From Aerococcus sp. Group 1 (lineage in GTDB: Bacteria > Bacillota > Bacilli > Lactobacillales > Aerococcaceae), in the NCBI RefSeq assembly GCF_000193205.1, contig NC_015278.1, forward strand, positions 868,001-932,000: DNA of 64,000 nt. The letters run 5' to 3'. This document shows, in pieces, positions 29,672-39,342 of this stretch. Every line of letters begins with the position of its first letter. Position 1 is the first letter of the stretch. A program made the translations under genes and the position numbers. The notes below the pieces were generated by a model. The model had not been told where the DNA came from. It was given only the letters and a program-made list of their open reading frames with translations, and did not search any database.

Positions 29672-30369
29672 AATTATGTATATACATTGTATGGGAGATA
29701 TTATGGTAATTCAAATCATTTATTTAATTATATGATTTGAGAAGAGACGTTAATGCTAATTGAATAAGAGAGTAAGCTTAGTTGGAGGCCATAAATATTC
29801 AGGATGGTATAAATGTAATTTATTGGCGTTGCAAAGCAAATTAACGGTGGTTTCGCTGTCAGATGATAAGGAACGGGTCAAGGTAGTTTTAATTTTCTAT
29901 CTGAATATTTGATTTATTGTCTACTAAGGATGCTGACTAATTGCTAGCTAACTGTGAATATATAACACGCAAAATATGATTGGTGTTCTTTGTTAAACCA
30001 ACCGAATGGGCGAGGATCACATTGCTTAGCTAGTTTTTGAGTTTCTACAAGTTGTGGAAACTTAACATTTGACTATAAAGAATGATTCATACCGCTTTCT
30101 AAATTTGCTGTTCAAGGAGTTTTGAGGGGCACTATGGCTGAAGTCGCTCCTGCCTTTGTCTATGAAAATCTTATAAAGAAAAATATTATTTACAATCGCA
30201 ATATCGATTAATTTAAAGGTGACGCTGTTGTTACTCAGGTAACCGCAGAGATAAGTAATTCGGGGGGAGTGAAAGATAAGGTAAATACCTGGAATATTTG
30301 CTATTAGAGTTAGGTGTTGTGTTGATGGTAGATGTAAACATTTGTTTGTATTAGATATGGTTAATATAA
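29672..30369. other. Gene-less 0.7-kb stretch
   Basis: Only short frames without ribosome-binding sites are seen, such as a 25-codon one at about 30134 beginning MAEVAPAF. Base composition is less AT-rich than the flanks. It may be the remains of a deleted gene. Confidence 0.4.
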
Positions 30370-30397
30370 CCTCTTGCTGATAAGGCAAGAGGTTTTT
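30370..30397 (+). terminator. Strong terminator upstream of the ATPase/protease operon
   Basis: CCTCTTGC (30370-30377) pairs with GCAAGAGG (30385-30392), loop of 7, then TTTTT. No complete gene lies upstream on this strand, so it may end a lost gene or an untranslated RNA. Confidence 0.8.
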
Positions 30398-30514
30398 GGG
30401 AAGTAGTAAAGAACTTCTTCTTTATTTATAAAAATGTCCCAAATATTGATAAAAAGTCCCGTTTGTTTTATACTAATTCTAGTGATAAATGGAGGTAAGG
30501 GAGGAAGTTTAAAA

Positions 30515-31547
30515 ATGAAGAAAGCAAATATAATAAATTTGATCAGATATTATGCTGATAAAAATGATGCAGGTTTTCGTAATGAAGCCTATGAAATTGC
30601 AAGTGAGTTTGAAAAAATTGGAGATAATCAATTATCTGAATACATTATGGCTCTTCTTTCAAATGCCAATACATTTACCCCACAGATGAATGATAACCAG
30701 TTAAAATTTGTTAAAAAAGTAGAATTAAAGGGGGATCCACTTCCTCTTCCAGAACCGATAAAGGAAGATATTATCGGCATCATTAATGCAGTCGGTCACG
30801 GTATTGGTGTGAATAAATTTTTATTTCAAGGAGCTCCTGGAACAGGTAAGACTGAAACAGCTAGGAATATAGCCAGGATATTAGAAAGAGAACTATTTGT
30901 TGTCGATTTTGCTTACATCATTGATAGTAGGTTAGGACAGACGGCAAAAAATATTGCTGAATTATTTGATGAAATTAATGAATTAGTTGCTCCAGAAAAG
31001 GTTGTTATTTTATTTGATGAGATTGATGCGTTAGCTTTAGATCGGACGAATTCGAAGGATATTAGGGAAATGGGAAGAGCAACGACTTCTGTTTTAAAAG
31101 GTTTAGATGGTCTTAACGAAAAAATTTTGCTAATTGCTACTACAAATTTATATGAACGCTTTGATAAAGCGTTAGTCAGAAGATTTGATTCGGTGATTAA
31201 TTTTAATAGATATTCACGTAATGATTTAATTGAAATAGCAGAAATTATTTTAAATTACTATCTTAATAAAGTACAAAATGCTGGGAGAAATATCAGATTA
31301 TTTAAAAAATTATTTCTCTAATGAAGGAAATACCATATCCAGGAGATTTAAAGAATCTTATAAGGACTTCGTTAGCATTTAGTAATCCCAATGAAGAATT
31401 TGACTATCTAAAAAGATTATATATTGCAGTCTCTGATAATAAAAATTTAGATTTAAAAAACTTAAAACGAATGGTTTTACAGTTAGAGAAATTGAAATAT
31501 TGACTGGAATCTCAAAGAGTCAAGTTTCACGAGAATTAAAGGAGTAA
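30515..31547 (+). pseudogene. AAA+ ATPase (Vps4/FtsH-like), two missing bases; partner of the S8 protease
   Basis: ATG 30515 follows AAGGGAGGA. After a ~95-residue helical N-terminus comes a AAA+ module: Walker A FQGAPGTGKTETARN, Walker B VVILFDEIDALALDR, sensor 1 LLIATTN and Arg-finger region RRFDSV. The frame breaks at the six-A run 31304-31309 and again at the four-A run 31464-31467; one A at each gives 344 residues. The restored end reads TVREIEILTGISKSQVSREL, a helix-turn-helix-like segment. The protease gene starts 5 bases after the restored stop and the two are surely co-expressed. A regulatory or unfoldase role for the ATPase toward the protease is inference. Confidence 0.82.
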
Positions 31548-31552
31548 AGTAA

Positions 31553-33796
31553 ATGAATAATATTCTTCAATTAAAAGGGGAGTTACGACAACAAAAAGCT
31601 AGTGGAAAGCCTGGGCCTTCAAATATACCTAGAAATAAATCCGTTAGCTTATCACACTTAGAGGATTTAAAAGATAATTTAATAAGTGTTCAAAATTTTT
31701 GGGAAAGAGAAAAATTAGCTATTAAACCTCTAATAACTGCTTATTACACAGATGTTGTTGCAAAAAGTAATCGAATTAAAGGGTTATTATATAGCACTCT
31801 TGACAAAAATAATCGATCTATAGTTGGGGCCAAATTTAGTAATGAAATAAAGAAAAAACATGTTATTACATATTGCGTAGAGAATGAGATAATTTCAGAT
31901 GCCATTAAAAATATTTCTAAGGCGATTGATATTTTTTCTCACCATTTTGGAAAGCAAATCACTTATGAGAACATTGATGAGATTAATAAAAATAAATATA
32001 AAAGTTTATTTAAAAATACCATATCACGTAGTAGATTCGTGAATATTATTGTAGATGCCTACTATTTAGATGGATTTGGTGTAGAGCAAGTAACGGAAGA
32101 CATAGAGAACAATGTGATTATAACTATATATGATACAGGAGTAGATACTTATGAAATTTTAAGTCGATTGGGAATAGATATTTTAAACACAAGAAAAATG
32201 GATGAAACCACTTTTTTACTTACTCCAGATGAATATCATTTATTGAGATCAAAAGCGCCTTATTTAATTTCAATGGCTGTCAGTGATATTTCTAATTTAG
32301 ATAGAGATAGTTTTCTTAGTACCCAATCGATAAAAGCCTGGATACCTGAACCACAAAATGAGCCAACAATTGGTGTAATAGATACAATGTTTGATGATAG
32401 GGTTTATTTTTCTAAATGGGTAGAATTTGAAAATAGAGTCGATAAAAATATAAAACTAACATCTGAAGATTATAACCATGGAACGGAAGTATCTTCAATT
32501 ATAGTTGATGGTCCACGGTTAAATCCTGAATTAGATGATGGATGCGGAAGATTTAGAGTAAGGCATTTTGGAGTTGCTACAGCAGGTAGGTTTAGTTCTT
32601 TTACGGTGTTAAGAGAAATAAAAGAGATTGTAAAAGCGAATAAGGATATAAAAGTTTGGAATTTATCTTTGGGATCAGCTATGGAAATTAATCCTAATTT
32701 TATTTCCCCTGAAGCTGCAGTATTGGATAAAATTCAATTTGAAAATGATGTTGTATTTATAGTGGCTGGAACGAATAGGAGTAAAACCTCAAGCGTTCGT
32801 AAAATTGGAGCTCCAGCTGATTCAATAAATTCGTTGGTTGTAAATTCCGTAGATTTTGAAGGGAAATCAACATCATATGCAAGAGAAGGTGGGGTTTTAT
32901 CTTTCTACAATAAGCCGGATATTAGTTACTATGGAGGGGACACAAATAATTATTTAAAGACCTGTGGACCATTAGGAGAGTCTCTTGTATCTGGAACTTC
33001 TTTCGCAGCGCCTTGGATTGCACGTAAAATGTCTTATCTGATTGATGTATTAGGTTTGAGTAGAGAACTTGCAAAAGCACTAATAATTGATTCAGCCACT
33101 GGGTGGACAAATAGTGAGCAAGATCCAAAATTATATGGTTATGGAGTCGTTCCAATTCAAATTGATAAGATCGTAAATAGTGCTAATGATGAAATTAAGT
33201 TTATGATAAGCGGTGTTTCTGAAATGTATGATACGTATAGTTACAATATTCCTATTCCAGAAAAAGAGGGGAAACAGCCTTTTGTTTCTAAAGCAACTCT
33301 TTGTTATTTTCCTAATTGCTCTCGAAACCAGGGAGTAGATTATACCAATACTGAAATGGATATTCATTTTGGAAGATTAAATAAAAATAAAAGTGGAACA
33401 ATAGGAATAAAATCTATCAATGATAATAAACAATCCAATGATGAATATTTATCTCTAGATGAAGAAAAAGCAAGGAATTCGTACAGAAAATGGGACAATG
33501 TAAAGCATATACGCGAAAATATAAAAACGGATGCAGGTAATCAACGACGTCCAAAGAAAAAGAAAGGAGAAGGACTGTGGGGGCTTAGTATAAGGACTAA
33601 GGAGAGATTAAACACTAGAGACGGTGATGATTTAAATTTTGGTTTAGTTGTAACATTGAAGGCAGTTGATGGTAGTAATCTTATTCAAAACTTCATACAG
33701 CAATGTCAGTTTAGGGGATGGCTAGTGAATACTATTGATGTTCAAAATCGAATTGATATTTATAATGTTGCTGAGGAAGAAATTGATTTGGAATAA
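31553..33796 (+). CDS. Subtilisin-like (S8) serine protease, intracellular
   Basis: 747 residues, no signal peptide. The catalytic triad is complete: Asp in TIGVIDTMFDD, His in DYNHGTEVSSII and Ser in VSGTSFAAPWIARK, with the oxyanion-hole region IVAGTNRS. About 270 residues of unassigned sequence precede the protease domain and about 190 follow it. ATG 31553 lies 8 bases after AGGAG. Pairing of a cytosolic S8 protease with an AAA+ ATPase occurs in bacterial accessory islands and suggests a defence or conflict role, but I cannot name an established system. The frame is intact despite many A-runs. Confidence 0.88.
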   Translation: MNNILQLKGELRQQKASGKPGPSNIPRNKSVSLSHLEDLKDNLISVQNFWEREKLAIKPLITAYYTDVVAKSNRIKGLLYSTLDKNNRSIVGAKFSNEIKKKHVITYCVENEIISDAIKNISKAIDIFSHHFGKQITYENIDEINKNKYKSLFKNTISRSRFVNIIVDAYYLDGFGVEQVTEDIENNVIITIYDTGVDTYEILSRLGIDILNTRKMDETTFLLTPDEYHLLRSKAPYLISMAVSDISNLDRDSFLSTQSIKAWIPEPQNEPTIGVIDTMFDDRVYFSKWVEFENRVDKNIKLTSEDYNHGTEVSSIIVDGPRLNPELDDGCGRFRVRHFGVATAGRFSSFTVLREIKEIVKANKDIKVWNLSLGSAMEINPNFISPEAAVLDKIQFENDVVFIVAGTNRSKTSSVRKIGAPADSINSLVVNSVDFEGKSTSYAREGGVLSFYNKPDISYYGGDTNNYLKTCGPLGESLVSGTSFAAPWIARKMSYLIDVLGLSRELAKALIIDSATGWTNSEQDPKLYGYGVVPIQIDKIVNSANDEIKFMISGVSEMYDTYSYNIPIPEKEGKQPFVSKATLCYFPNCSRNQGVDYTNTEMDIHFGRLNKNKSGTIGIKSINDNKQSNDEYLSLDEEKARNSYRKWDNVKHIRENIKTDAGNQRRPKKKKGEGLWGLSIRTKERLNTRDGDDLNFGLVVTLKAVDGSNLIQNFIQQCQFRGWLVNTIDVQNRIDIYNVAEEEIDLE

Positions 33797-33967
33797 GGTT
33801 GTTATGAAGCAGTGTAAAGACATAGAGAGTGACTAAGTAGAGCAAATTGTGGATGAGATAGTGTGTGATAACCACCTGATTAAGCTTAATGGTTAGGGAT
33901 GGATCATGATATTTTTATCTTTGAACTCAGGAAGTTGTCCATCTTTTTTAGAAAGGAAGTAATACTT

Positions 33968-35996
33968 TTGTTTGATTTGGAAAGAAGGACGATATTGGAT
34001 TACTTATGTGACGATATTTTTTCTGTTCAAGATGATATGGTCAATGAACACGGTCTGGAAGCTCGTGAAGGTCAAAATCATTTAATGATGGATATTATTG
34101 GCTCATTAGATACTCAAGAAAGTCTTATTTGTGAAGCTGGAGTGGGAATTGGAAAAAGTTTAGCATATCTAATTCCTGGGATTTTATATTCAAAATATAC
34201 TGGGGAACCATTAATTGTGGCTACCTCTTCAATTCAATTGACTGAACAGTTACAAGATGATATTAAATTATCAAAAAATTATTAGGCTCTTGTCTACCAA
34301 ACAGTAGTATTGATGTAGTAGTTGGCAAGGGGAGAGATAATTATCCATGCTTATCTAAAATCAATAAAATGATAAGCAAAGAAAAAATAAAACTGAGAGA
34401 GAAAAGTTAAAATTTTATCGTGAGAAAATACAACTAGGGGCAGATAGACAAAACAAAATGGGGATCCCCTTTGAATATTGGGATAAAATAACTGATCATA
34501 TATGTGAAGATAAGTCAGAGATTGAAAAAAGCCTATGCCCGCTTCATCAGATGAGAAATTCATTAAGAAATTCAGGTAAGAATTTACATAAAGTGAGGGA
34601 TTATAATCACGATATAGAAGTATATAAACCTAAAGTTATAATAGTTAATCAAAACCTGTTAATTGCTCATTTTTTAAAACTAGAATCTTCTGGATATAAT
34701 ATTTTACCGCTTAACTATTCGTTACTAGTTATTGATGAAGTACACAATTTAGAAAAAGTCACAAGAGATTCTATTCAGAAAAGCATTGATAAAAGGAACA
34801 TTGAGGGTCTATTTTCATTAATAGAAGGGGTTTACTCGTCAAGTCAAGATAATAAATTATTTGAAAGTATTCATAAAGTAAAGAGTAAATTATTTGATTT
34901 CTTAGAACATATATCTAATGATATAGCGAAATCTTACAAAAATGAAATTGAAGAGGTTATCGATTATATCCCTTTAAACACGTTTGAGATTGATGATGAT
35001 ATTGACAGACTAGTCTCAGAAATACAAATAAATATAGAAACTAAAAATATTACCAATGATGAATTCGATTCAAAATATGAAAGGTTTATTAAAGAGAGTC
35101 TATTAATGCTTCTTAATTTTATTGATGGATTCTATAACGATTCAAATTATATTATTTGGGCAAAATATAATAAGGCTAAAAATAGAGTAATATATTTTAT
35201 TTGTCCTAATAGTATTTCGCAAAAACTAAGGGAGTGGCTCTTTTCAAAATTACCGCTTACTATCTGTTTATCTGCTACAATAACAAATTATATCGGAATA
35301 GAAAGAAAATATGATTATATAGAGGAAATGATAGGGTTTTCTGGTGAAGAGTCTGAAATAAAAGATTCTCCCTTTAATTATTGTAACAGTAGATTATTTA
35401 TTCCTGATAGTTTGCCGAAATATAATGATCGTGATGAAGCTTACTATTCTAAAATTGCAAGGTACATTGCTCAATTATCAGATGAAATTCAAGGCGGAAG
35501 CCTTGTTCTTTTCACTTCGAAAGAAGACTTGATTCAAGTTAACGATAACCTTAACTCGCTCACAGAAAAAGAGATATTCACTGGTGATAATTCATCAAAA
35601 ACAAAGGAAATCCTTAAGCAGTTTAAAAATTCAAAAGGAATTATTTTAGGAACTGGTAGTTTTTGGGAAGGAATTGACTTGAAAGGAGACCTATTAACTA
35701 ATTTAATAATTGTTAGACTCCCATTTCCTGTACCGGATGCAATAATAGATTATAAAGAAAATACTCTGCCTGAAGAAATAAATATTCACGAATCAGAAAT
35801 GGTTATTAGATTAAGACAAGGAAGCGGTAGATTAATTAGAAGCTATGACGATGTTGGGGTTTTAACATTGTTGGATTCGAGAATGAATGATAAATCATAT
35901 TCACATAGAGAGTTGGTTTTAAATTGTTTGCCTTTTAAAGAACACTTACATGATTTCGAAGAAGTTAAACTTTTTCAACGGGAGAACAATTTATAA
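33968..35996 (+). pseudogene. DinG/XPD-like superfamily 2 helicase, two missing bases
   Basis: TTG 33968 is 8 bases after AGAAAGGAAG. Motif I EAGVGIGKSLAYLIP comes before the first break at the six-A run 34273-34278. The middle part carries Cys residues in NYPCLSK, ICEDKSE and SLCPLHQ, which could bind an FeS cluster as in DinG/XPD. The second break lies near 34390-34405. The long last frame holds the DEVH box (VIDEVHNLEK), LSATI, GTGSFWEGIDLKG and the Arg-finger motif RQGSGRLIRS. Adding one A at each break gives 676 residues. It follows the protease gene by 171 bases and may be part of the same system, a guess from position. Confidence 0.8.
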
Positions 35997-36135
35997 CTTA
36001 ATTTCTGTATCTTACGCTTTCTTGCCAATCTTCGAAATCATGTTCAGGCATATAATTAATTAGTACTTTGAACAATTTCATCAAGTTTTTCGGATTACGG
36101 GCTTACGATAATTAATCAAAGCTAATTCCCAAACT

Positions 36136-36179
36136 AGCCCTTGCCAGCTCCACCCACAGAGCTCAACAAGGGCTTTTTT
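36136..36179 (+). terminator. Terminator after the helicase gene
   Basis: AGCCCTTG (36136-36143) pairs with CAAGGGCT (36167-36174), with an inner AGCTC/GAGCT stem, followed by TTTTTT. Confidence 0.8.
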
Positions 36180-36335
36180 GCTATAGTTCATATCGCAAAA
36201 CGCATCACTTTAAAGTGAAAAATAACCACACCGCTACTAAATCCGATCACTCTTGATCCTTTTTCCTAAGTTGACAGAAACCCTTAGTCAGGCTAAACTA
36301 TCAGTAAATCAAAACATTATTAAGGAGATTACATC

Positions 36336-36383
36336 ATGACTTTAGTATTTATTTCTTGGCAAGGCTGGCATAGAATAAAGTGA
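36336..36383 (+). CDS. 15-codon leader peptide frame upstream of the PTS operon
   Basis: ATG 36336 follows TAAGGAG at ideal spacing and encodes MTLVFISWQGWHRIK. The frame ends inside the first arm of the downstream alternative hairpins, the position expected for a leader peptide that controls attenuation. It holds two Trp and no run of one amino acid, so which signal it would read is unclear. It may also be a chance frame. Confidence 0.4.
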   Translation: MTLVFISWQGWHRIK

Positions 36384-36541
36384 GATAACTAAGCACGGTT
36401 AGACTCGCTTTATTTTGGTATCCCCAATTGAAGAGGAGTCTATGCCGGATGTAATCGAAGAGAATGAAGCCGCATAGATGGCAGTTAGGTGAGACTGTGA
36501 TATTTCACACAAGTCTCCTTAACCTTTCTATGCGGCTTTTT
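36367..36541 (+). promoter_or_regulatory. Attenuator-like leader with four mutually pairing segments
   Basis: GGCATAGA (36367-36374) can pair with TCTATGCC (36439-36446). The latter can instead pair with GCATAGA within 36469-36478, whose other partner is TCTATGCGGC (36527-36536) followed by TTTTTT. The last pairing is a strong terminator: a 12-bp outer stem (36467-36478 with 36527-36538) plus inner stems GTTAGG/CTTAAC and GAGACT/AGTCTC. A further hairpin (36374-36384 with 36404-36414) sits between the first two segments. Terminator versus antiterminator control of the ascorbate-type PTS genes is the likely meaning. Confidence 0.6.
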
Positions 36542-36589
36542 TCTGTTCTCATCCGGAAGTACTTGATCATTAGTAAAGGAGAAGAGTTA

Positions 36590-37045
36590 ATGACAGACTT
36601 TATTCAACCCAATCGCATGGCCCTGCAAATCGACCTGGATAATCCAGAAGCAGCGATTCAATTTGGCGGCAACTTGTTAGAAGTAGATGGCTTAATTACT
36701 CCGGCATATACCCAAGCCATGCTTGACCGCTACCGCGACCAGGGACCCTATTTTGTGATTGCGCCGGGGATCGCCTTTCCCCACGCTCGTCCGGAAGAGG
36801 GCGCTTTAGCAACGGGTTTTAGTCTGGTGACCTTTAAGCAGCCCATTGTCTTCTCTCATCCCACAAATGATCCGGTTCACTTAATGCTGTGCTTGAGTGC
36901 AACTGATAGCCAAAAACACCTTGAAGCCCTTATGCAGCTGGCTGAGCTCTTGCAGTCGGAAGCCTTAAAGCAGAAGTGGTTTCAATCCAGTGATAAAGCA
37001 ACAATTTTAGCCGATCTAAACGATTTAGGAGGATATGACTTATGA
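36590..37045 (+). CDS. ulaC: PTS ascorbate-type EIIA component
   Basis: The 151-residue protein is an EIIA of the mannitol/fructose/ascorbate fold; the phosphorylated His lies in IAFPHARPEEG. It passes phosphate from HPr to the EIIB encoded next. ATG 36590 follows AAAGGAGAAGAG; the open frame extends further upstream but runs through the terminator hairpin, so this start is preferred. It overlaps ulaB by 4 bases. Ascorbate is inferred from the EIIC sequence; no catabolic ula enzymes are present in the window, so the sugar could differ. Confidence 0.85.
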   Translation: MTDFIQPNRMALQIDLDNPEAAIQFGGNLLEVDGLITPAYTQAMLDRYRDQGPYFVIAPGIAFPHARPEEGALATGFSLVTFKQPIVFSHPTNDPVHLMLCLSATDSQKHLEALMQLAELLQSEALKQKWFQSSDKATILADLNDLGGYDL

Positions 37046-37326
37046 AATTTGTAACGGTATGTGGTGCTGGAGTAGGTTCTAGCGTGATGTTAAAAGTTTT
37101 CACCCAAAATATTCTAGCTGAGGAAGGGATTGAAGGCAGTGTCGCAGCGGCTGACATTTCTTCACTCAATCCTTATGACTACGATGTCATTATTACCTCT
37201 TCAGCCTTTGCGGAACGTTTGGAGGACCAAGTGAAACACCTAATTATTATGGATAATATGTTGGACCAAGCTTATTTAAGAAGCCAAATCTTAAGCTTAG
37301 TCAGCGAAGAGGAGGCTGTTCGATGA
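37042..37326 (+). CDS. ulaB: PTS ascorbate-type EIIB component
   Basis: A 94-residue EIIB with the phosphocysteine loop at the N-terminus (TVCGAGVGSSVMLK). It takes phosphate from EIIA and gives it to the sugar during passage through EIIC. The gene overlaps both neighbours by 4 bases (ATGA), a tightly coupled operon. Size and motif match the lactose/ascorbate EIIB family. Confidence 0.88.
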   Translation: MKFVTVCGAGVGSSVMLKVFTQNILAEEGIEGSVAAADISSLNPYDYDVIITSSAFAERLEDQVKHLIIMDNMLDQAYLRSQILSLVSEEEAVR

Positions 37327-38597
37327 ACCTGTTACTGTATTTCATTCAAACCATTTTCTCCCAGGCCGTCTTTATTATTGGTTTGGTCTGCTTAATTGGA
37401 CTTCTGATCCAAAAGAAGTCCTTCGACAAGATCGTGTCTTCTGTGATTAAGGCCATGATTGGGTTTCTTTTAATTAACGAAGGTGGGAAGTTTTTAGGGA
37501 TGGCCTTACTGCCACTACAACCTATGTTTATTAAGATTTTTAACTTGAATGTCGATGTACCAAGCCTTGACCAAGCCATGGGAGGCCTTGAAGGTGTTGG
37601 TTTCGAGATGGCCTTGATCTTTGCTTTAGGGTTCGTGCTTAATATTTTAATTGCCCGCTTCACGCCCTTGAAATTCGTCCACCTCAGTGCCCATGTCTCT
37701 TTCTTCTATGCAGGTTTAATTGCAGCCCTGTTAAAATATAATACCAGCTTACCTACTCTAGCTATAGTTATTATTGGTGCTATTATTCTTGGTATTTACT
37801 TAACCCTAACCTGTGCCTATGTTTATCCCTTTATGAAGAACATCAAAGGGGGCCAAGGCTTTACCCTCGCTCACTCCTCATCCGTAGGGCTCTTAATCGG
37901 GGCCTTGTTAGGGAAAGTAGTCGGTAAAGGAAGCCGGGATATTGAAGAGATCCAATTCCCTAAGTCACTCGGATTCTTGCGGGAGATGACTATTGCCTTA
38001 TCCTTAGTCATGATGGCTCTATTCTTAGGTCTCTCCCTACTAGCTGGGCCTAGTTTTGTGGTTGACCAAGTCTCTAAGGGACAAGATATCTTCTCCTTTA
38101 GTTTAATGAATGGTTTAACCTTTGGGATGTGGATTACGGTCATTATTACCGGTGTCCGGATGCTTTTAGCTGAGATAGTGCCGGCCTTCCATGGAATTTC
38201 CGCTAAATTAATTCCAAATGCCATCCCTGGACTAGACGTGCCCCTCCTTTTCCCTAATCATCCGACGAGCGTGATTGTTGGTTTCTTAATGAGTTTATTA
38301 GCAGGTTTCCTAGGCGTCTTTGTCTTAGGTTTGATTGGCTATCCAATTCCAGTCTTCCCAGCCCTGATTCCGACCTTCTTTACCGGAGCGATTACAGCCA
38401 TCTTTGGTAATAGTACCGGTGGAAGACGCGGAGCAATCGCTGCTTCCTTCACCAATGGGTTGATCTTGACTTTTGGTCAAGCCCTCCTCTTACCAATGGT
38501 AGGGGACTATGCCCAAATTATGCGGGTCTTAGCTGAAACCGACTATGCCTTCTATGGACCCTTGTTAGGTTATCTTTTAAGACTGATAGGAATTTAA
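37323..38597 (+). CDS. ulaA: PTS ascorbate-type EIIC permease
   Basis: A 424-residue membrane protein with about ten to eleven hydrophobic segments, resembling UlaA/SgaT in its opening LLYFIQTIFSQAVFIIGLV and in the conserved LLINEGGKFLGMALLPLQ and GGRRGAIAASFTNG regions. It is the sugar channel of the PTS. UlaA proteins transport L-ascorbate in E. coli, and relatives in Firmicutes may carry other acids or pentitols. The gene overlaps ulaB by 4 bases and is followed by a terminator. Confidence 0.88.
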   Translation: MNLLLYFIQTIFSQAVFIIGLVCLIGLLIQKKSFDKIVSSVIKAMIGFLLINEGGKFLGMALLPLQPMFIKIFNLNVDVPSLDQAMGGLEGVGFEMALIFALGFVLNILIARFTPLKFVHLSAHVSFFYAGLIAALLKYNTSLPTLAIVIIGAIILGIYLTLTCAYVYPFMKNIKGGQGFTLAHSSSVGLLIGALLGKVVGKGSRDIEEIQFPKSLGFLREMTIALSLVMMALFLGLSLLAGPSFVVDQVSKGQDIFSFSLMNGLTFGMWITVIITGVRMLLAEIVPAFHGISAKLIPNAIPGLDVPLLFPNHPTSVIVGFLMSLLAGFLGVFVLGLIGYPIPVFPALIPTFFTGAITAIFGNSTGGRRGAIAASFTNGLILTFGQALLLPMVGDYAQIMRVLAETDYAFYGPLLGYLLRLIGI

Positions 38598-38603
38598 TCC
38601 AAG

Positions 38604-38640
38604 CCACCTTTCTCTAGTTAAGGAGAAGGGTGGTTTTTCT
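38604..38640 (+). terminator. Terminator of the PTS operon
   Basis: CCACCTTTCTC (38604-38614) pairs with GAGAAGGGTGG (38623-38633) with one wobble, then TTTTTCTTTT. Confidence 0.85.
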
Positions 38641-38735
38641 TTTCAAGGTAGAAAATTTTTCATACTATATAGTTATTACTAACAAGAAAATAACTCATCA
38701 ACGAATAAAATGTTTAAAAAGGAGTCCCTCAGCTC

Positions 38736-39257
38736 ATGACTTATAATATTTTTTCTCAAGTCCCCAGTGAATATGTTGCCTTTGACTTGGAGACAACAGG
38801 ACTAGGATTTTCCAGTAAGATTATTCAGATTTCAGCGGTCCACTTTAGGGATGGCAAGGAGATTGGGGCCTTTGACCAATTAGTCAATCCCGACCGTCCT
38901 ATTCCAGCTAAGATTACCCAGCTGACGGGCATTTCCGATGCAGATGTTTATTTATCGCCGACGATCGACCAGGTTATCCATGATTTTATGGCTTTTATTA
39001 AGGACTTGCCCCTAGCAGGATATAATAGTAAGAAATTTGATATTCCTATGTTGCGAGCTAATACTGGTATTGACCTTAGTGGTTTACCCCATATGGACGT
39101 CTTAGAAATGGCGCGTTTGAGTCCCATTCGCACGCCAAATTATAAACTGACCACAGTCAAAGCCCATTACGGCATCCAAAATCGGGCCCACGATAGTCTC
39201 AATGATTCTCGGGCCACTGCCTTGATCTTGGAAGAGTTTCGTAAGGGGAATTTCTAA
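38736..39257 (+). CDS. DnaQ-like 3'-5' exonuclease (DEDDh)
   Basis: The 173-residue protein is a lone exonuclease domain: ExoI FDLETTG, ExoII GYNSKKFDIPML and ExoIII HDSLNDSRAT, giving the complete DEDDh set. It resembles the proofreading domain of PolC/DnaQ, but without polymerase or other domains. Likely role is trimming of DNA or RNA 3' ends in repair; the precise substrate is not known. ATG follows AAAGGAG. Confidence 0.85.
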   Translation: MTYNIFSQVPSEYVAFDLETTGLGFSSKIIQISAVHFRDGKEIGAFDQLVNPDRPIPAKITQLTGISDADVYLSPTIDQVIHDFMAFIKDLPLAGYNSKKFDIPMLRANTGIDLSGLPHMDVLEMARLSPIRTPNYKLTTVKAHYGIQNRAHDSLNDSRATALILEEFRKGNF

Positions 39258-39342
39258 GTCAGTCTTAAATTAGGTGAAGGGACCCATTCATTGTGTCATC
39301 AATTGATCGATATCAACCCGACCTAAGTCTTTTCTTTTCCTA

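Noticed and set aside
30062..30388. 108-codon minus-strand open frame
   Set aside because: No ribosome-binding site, composition unlike a real protein, and it contains the terminator hairpin at 30370-30397.
36464..36589. Extended N-terminus of the PTS EIIA protein
   Set aside because: This part would translate the terminator hairpin; ATG 36590 has the proper site and gives the usual family length.
36421..36589. T-box riboswitch in the PTS leader
   Set aside because: The T-box consensus (AGGGTGGNACCGCG) and specifier stem are absent; the pairing fits a simple attenuator.
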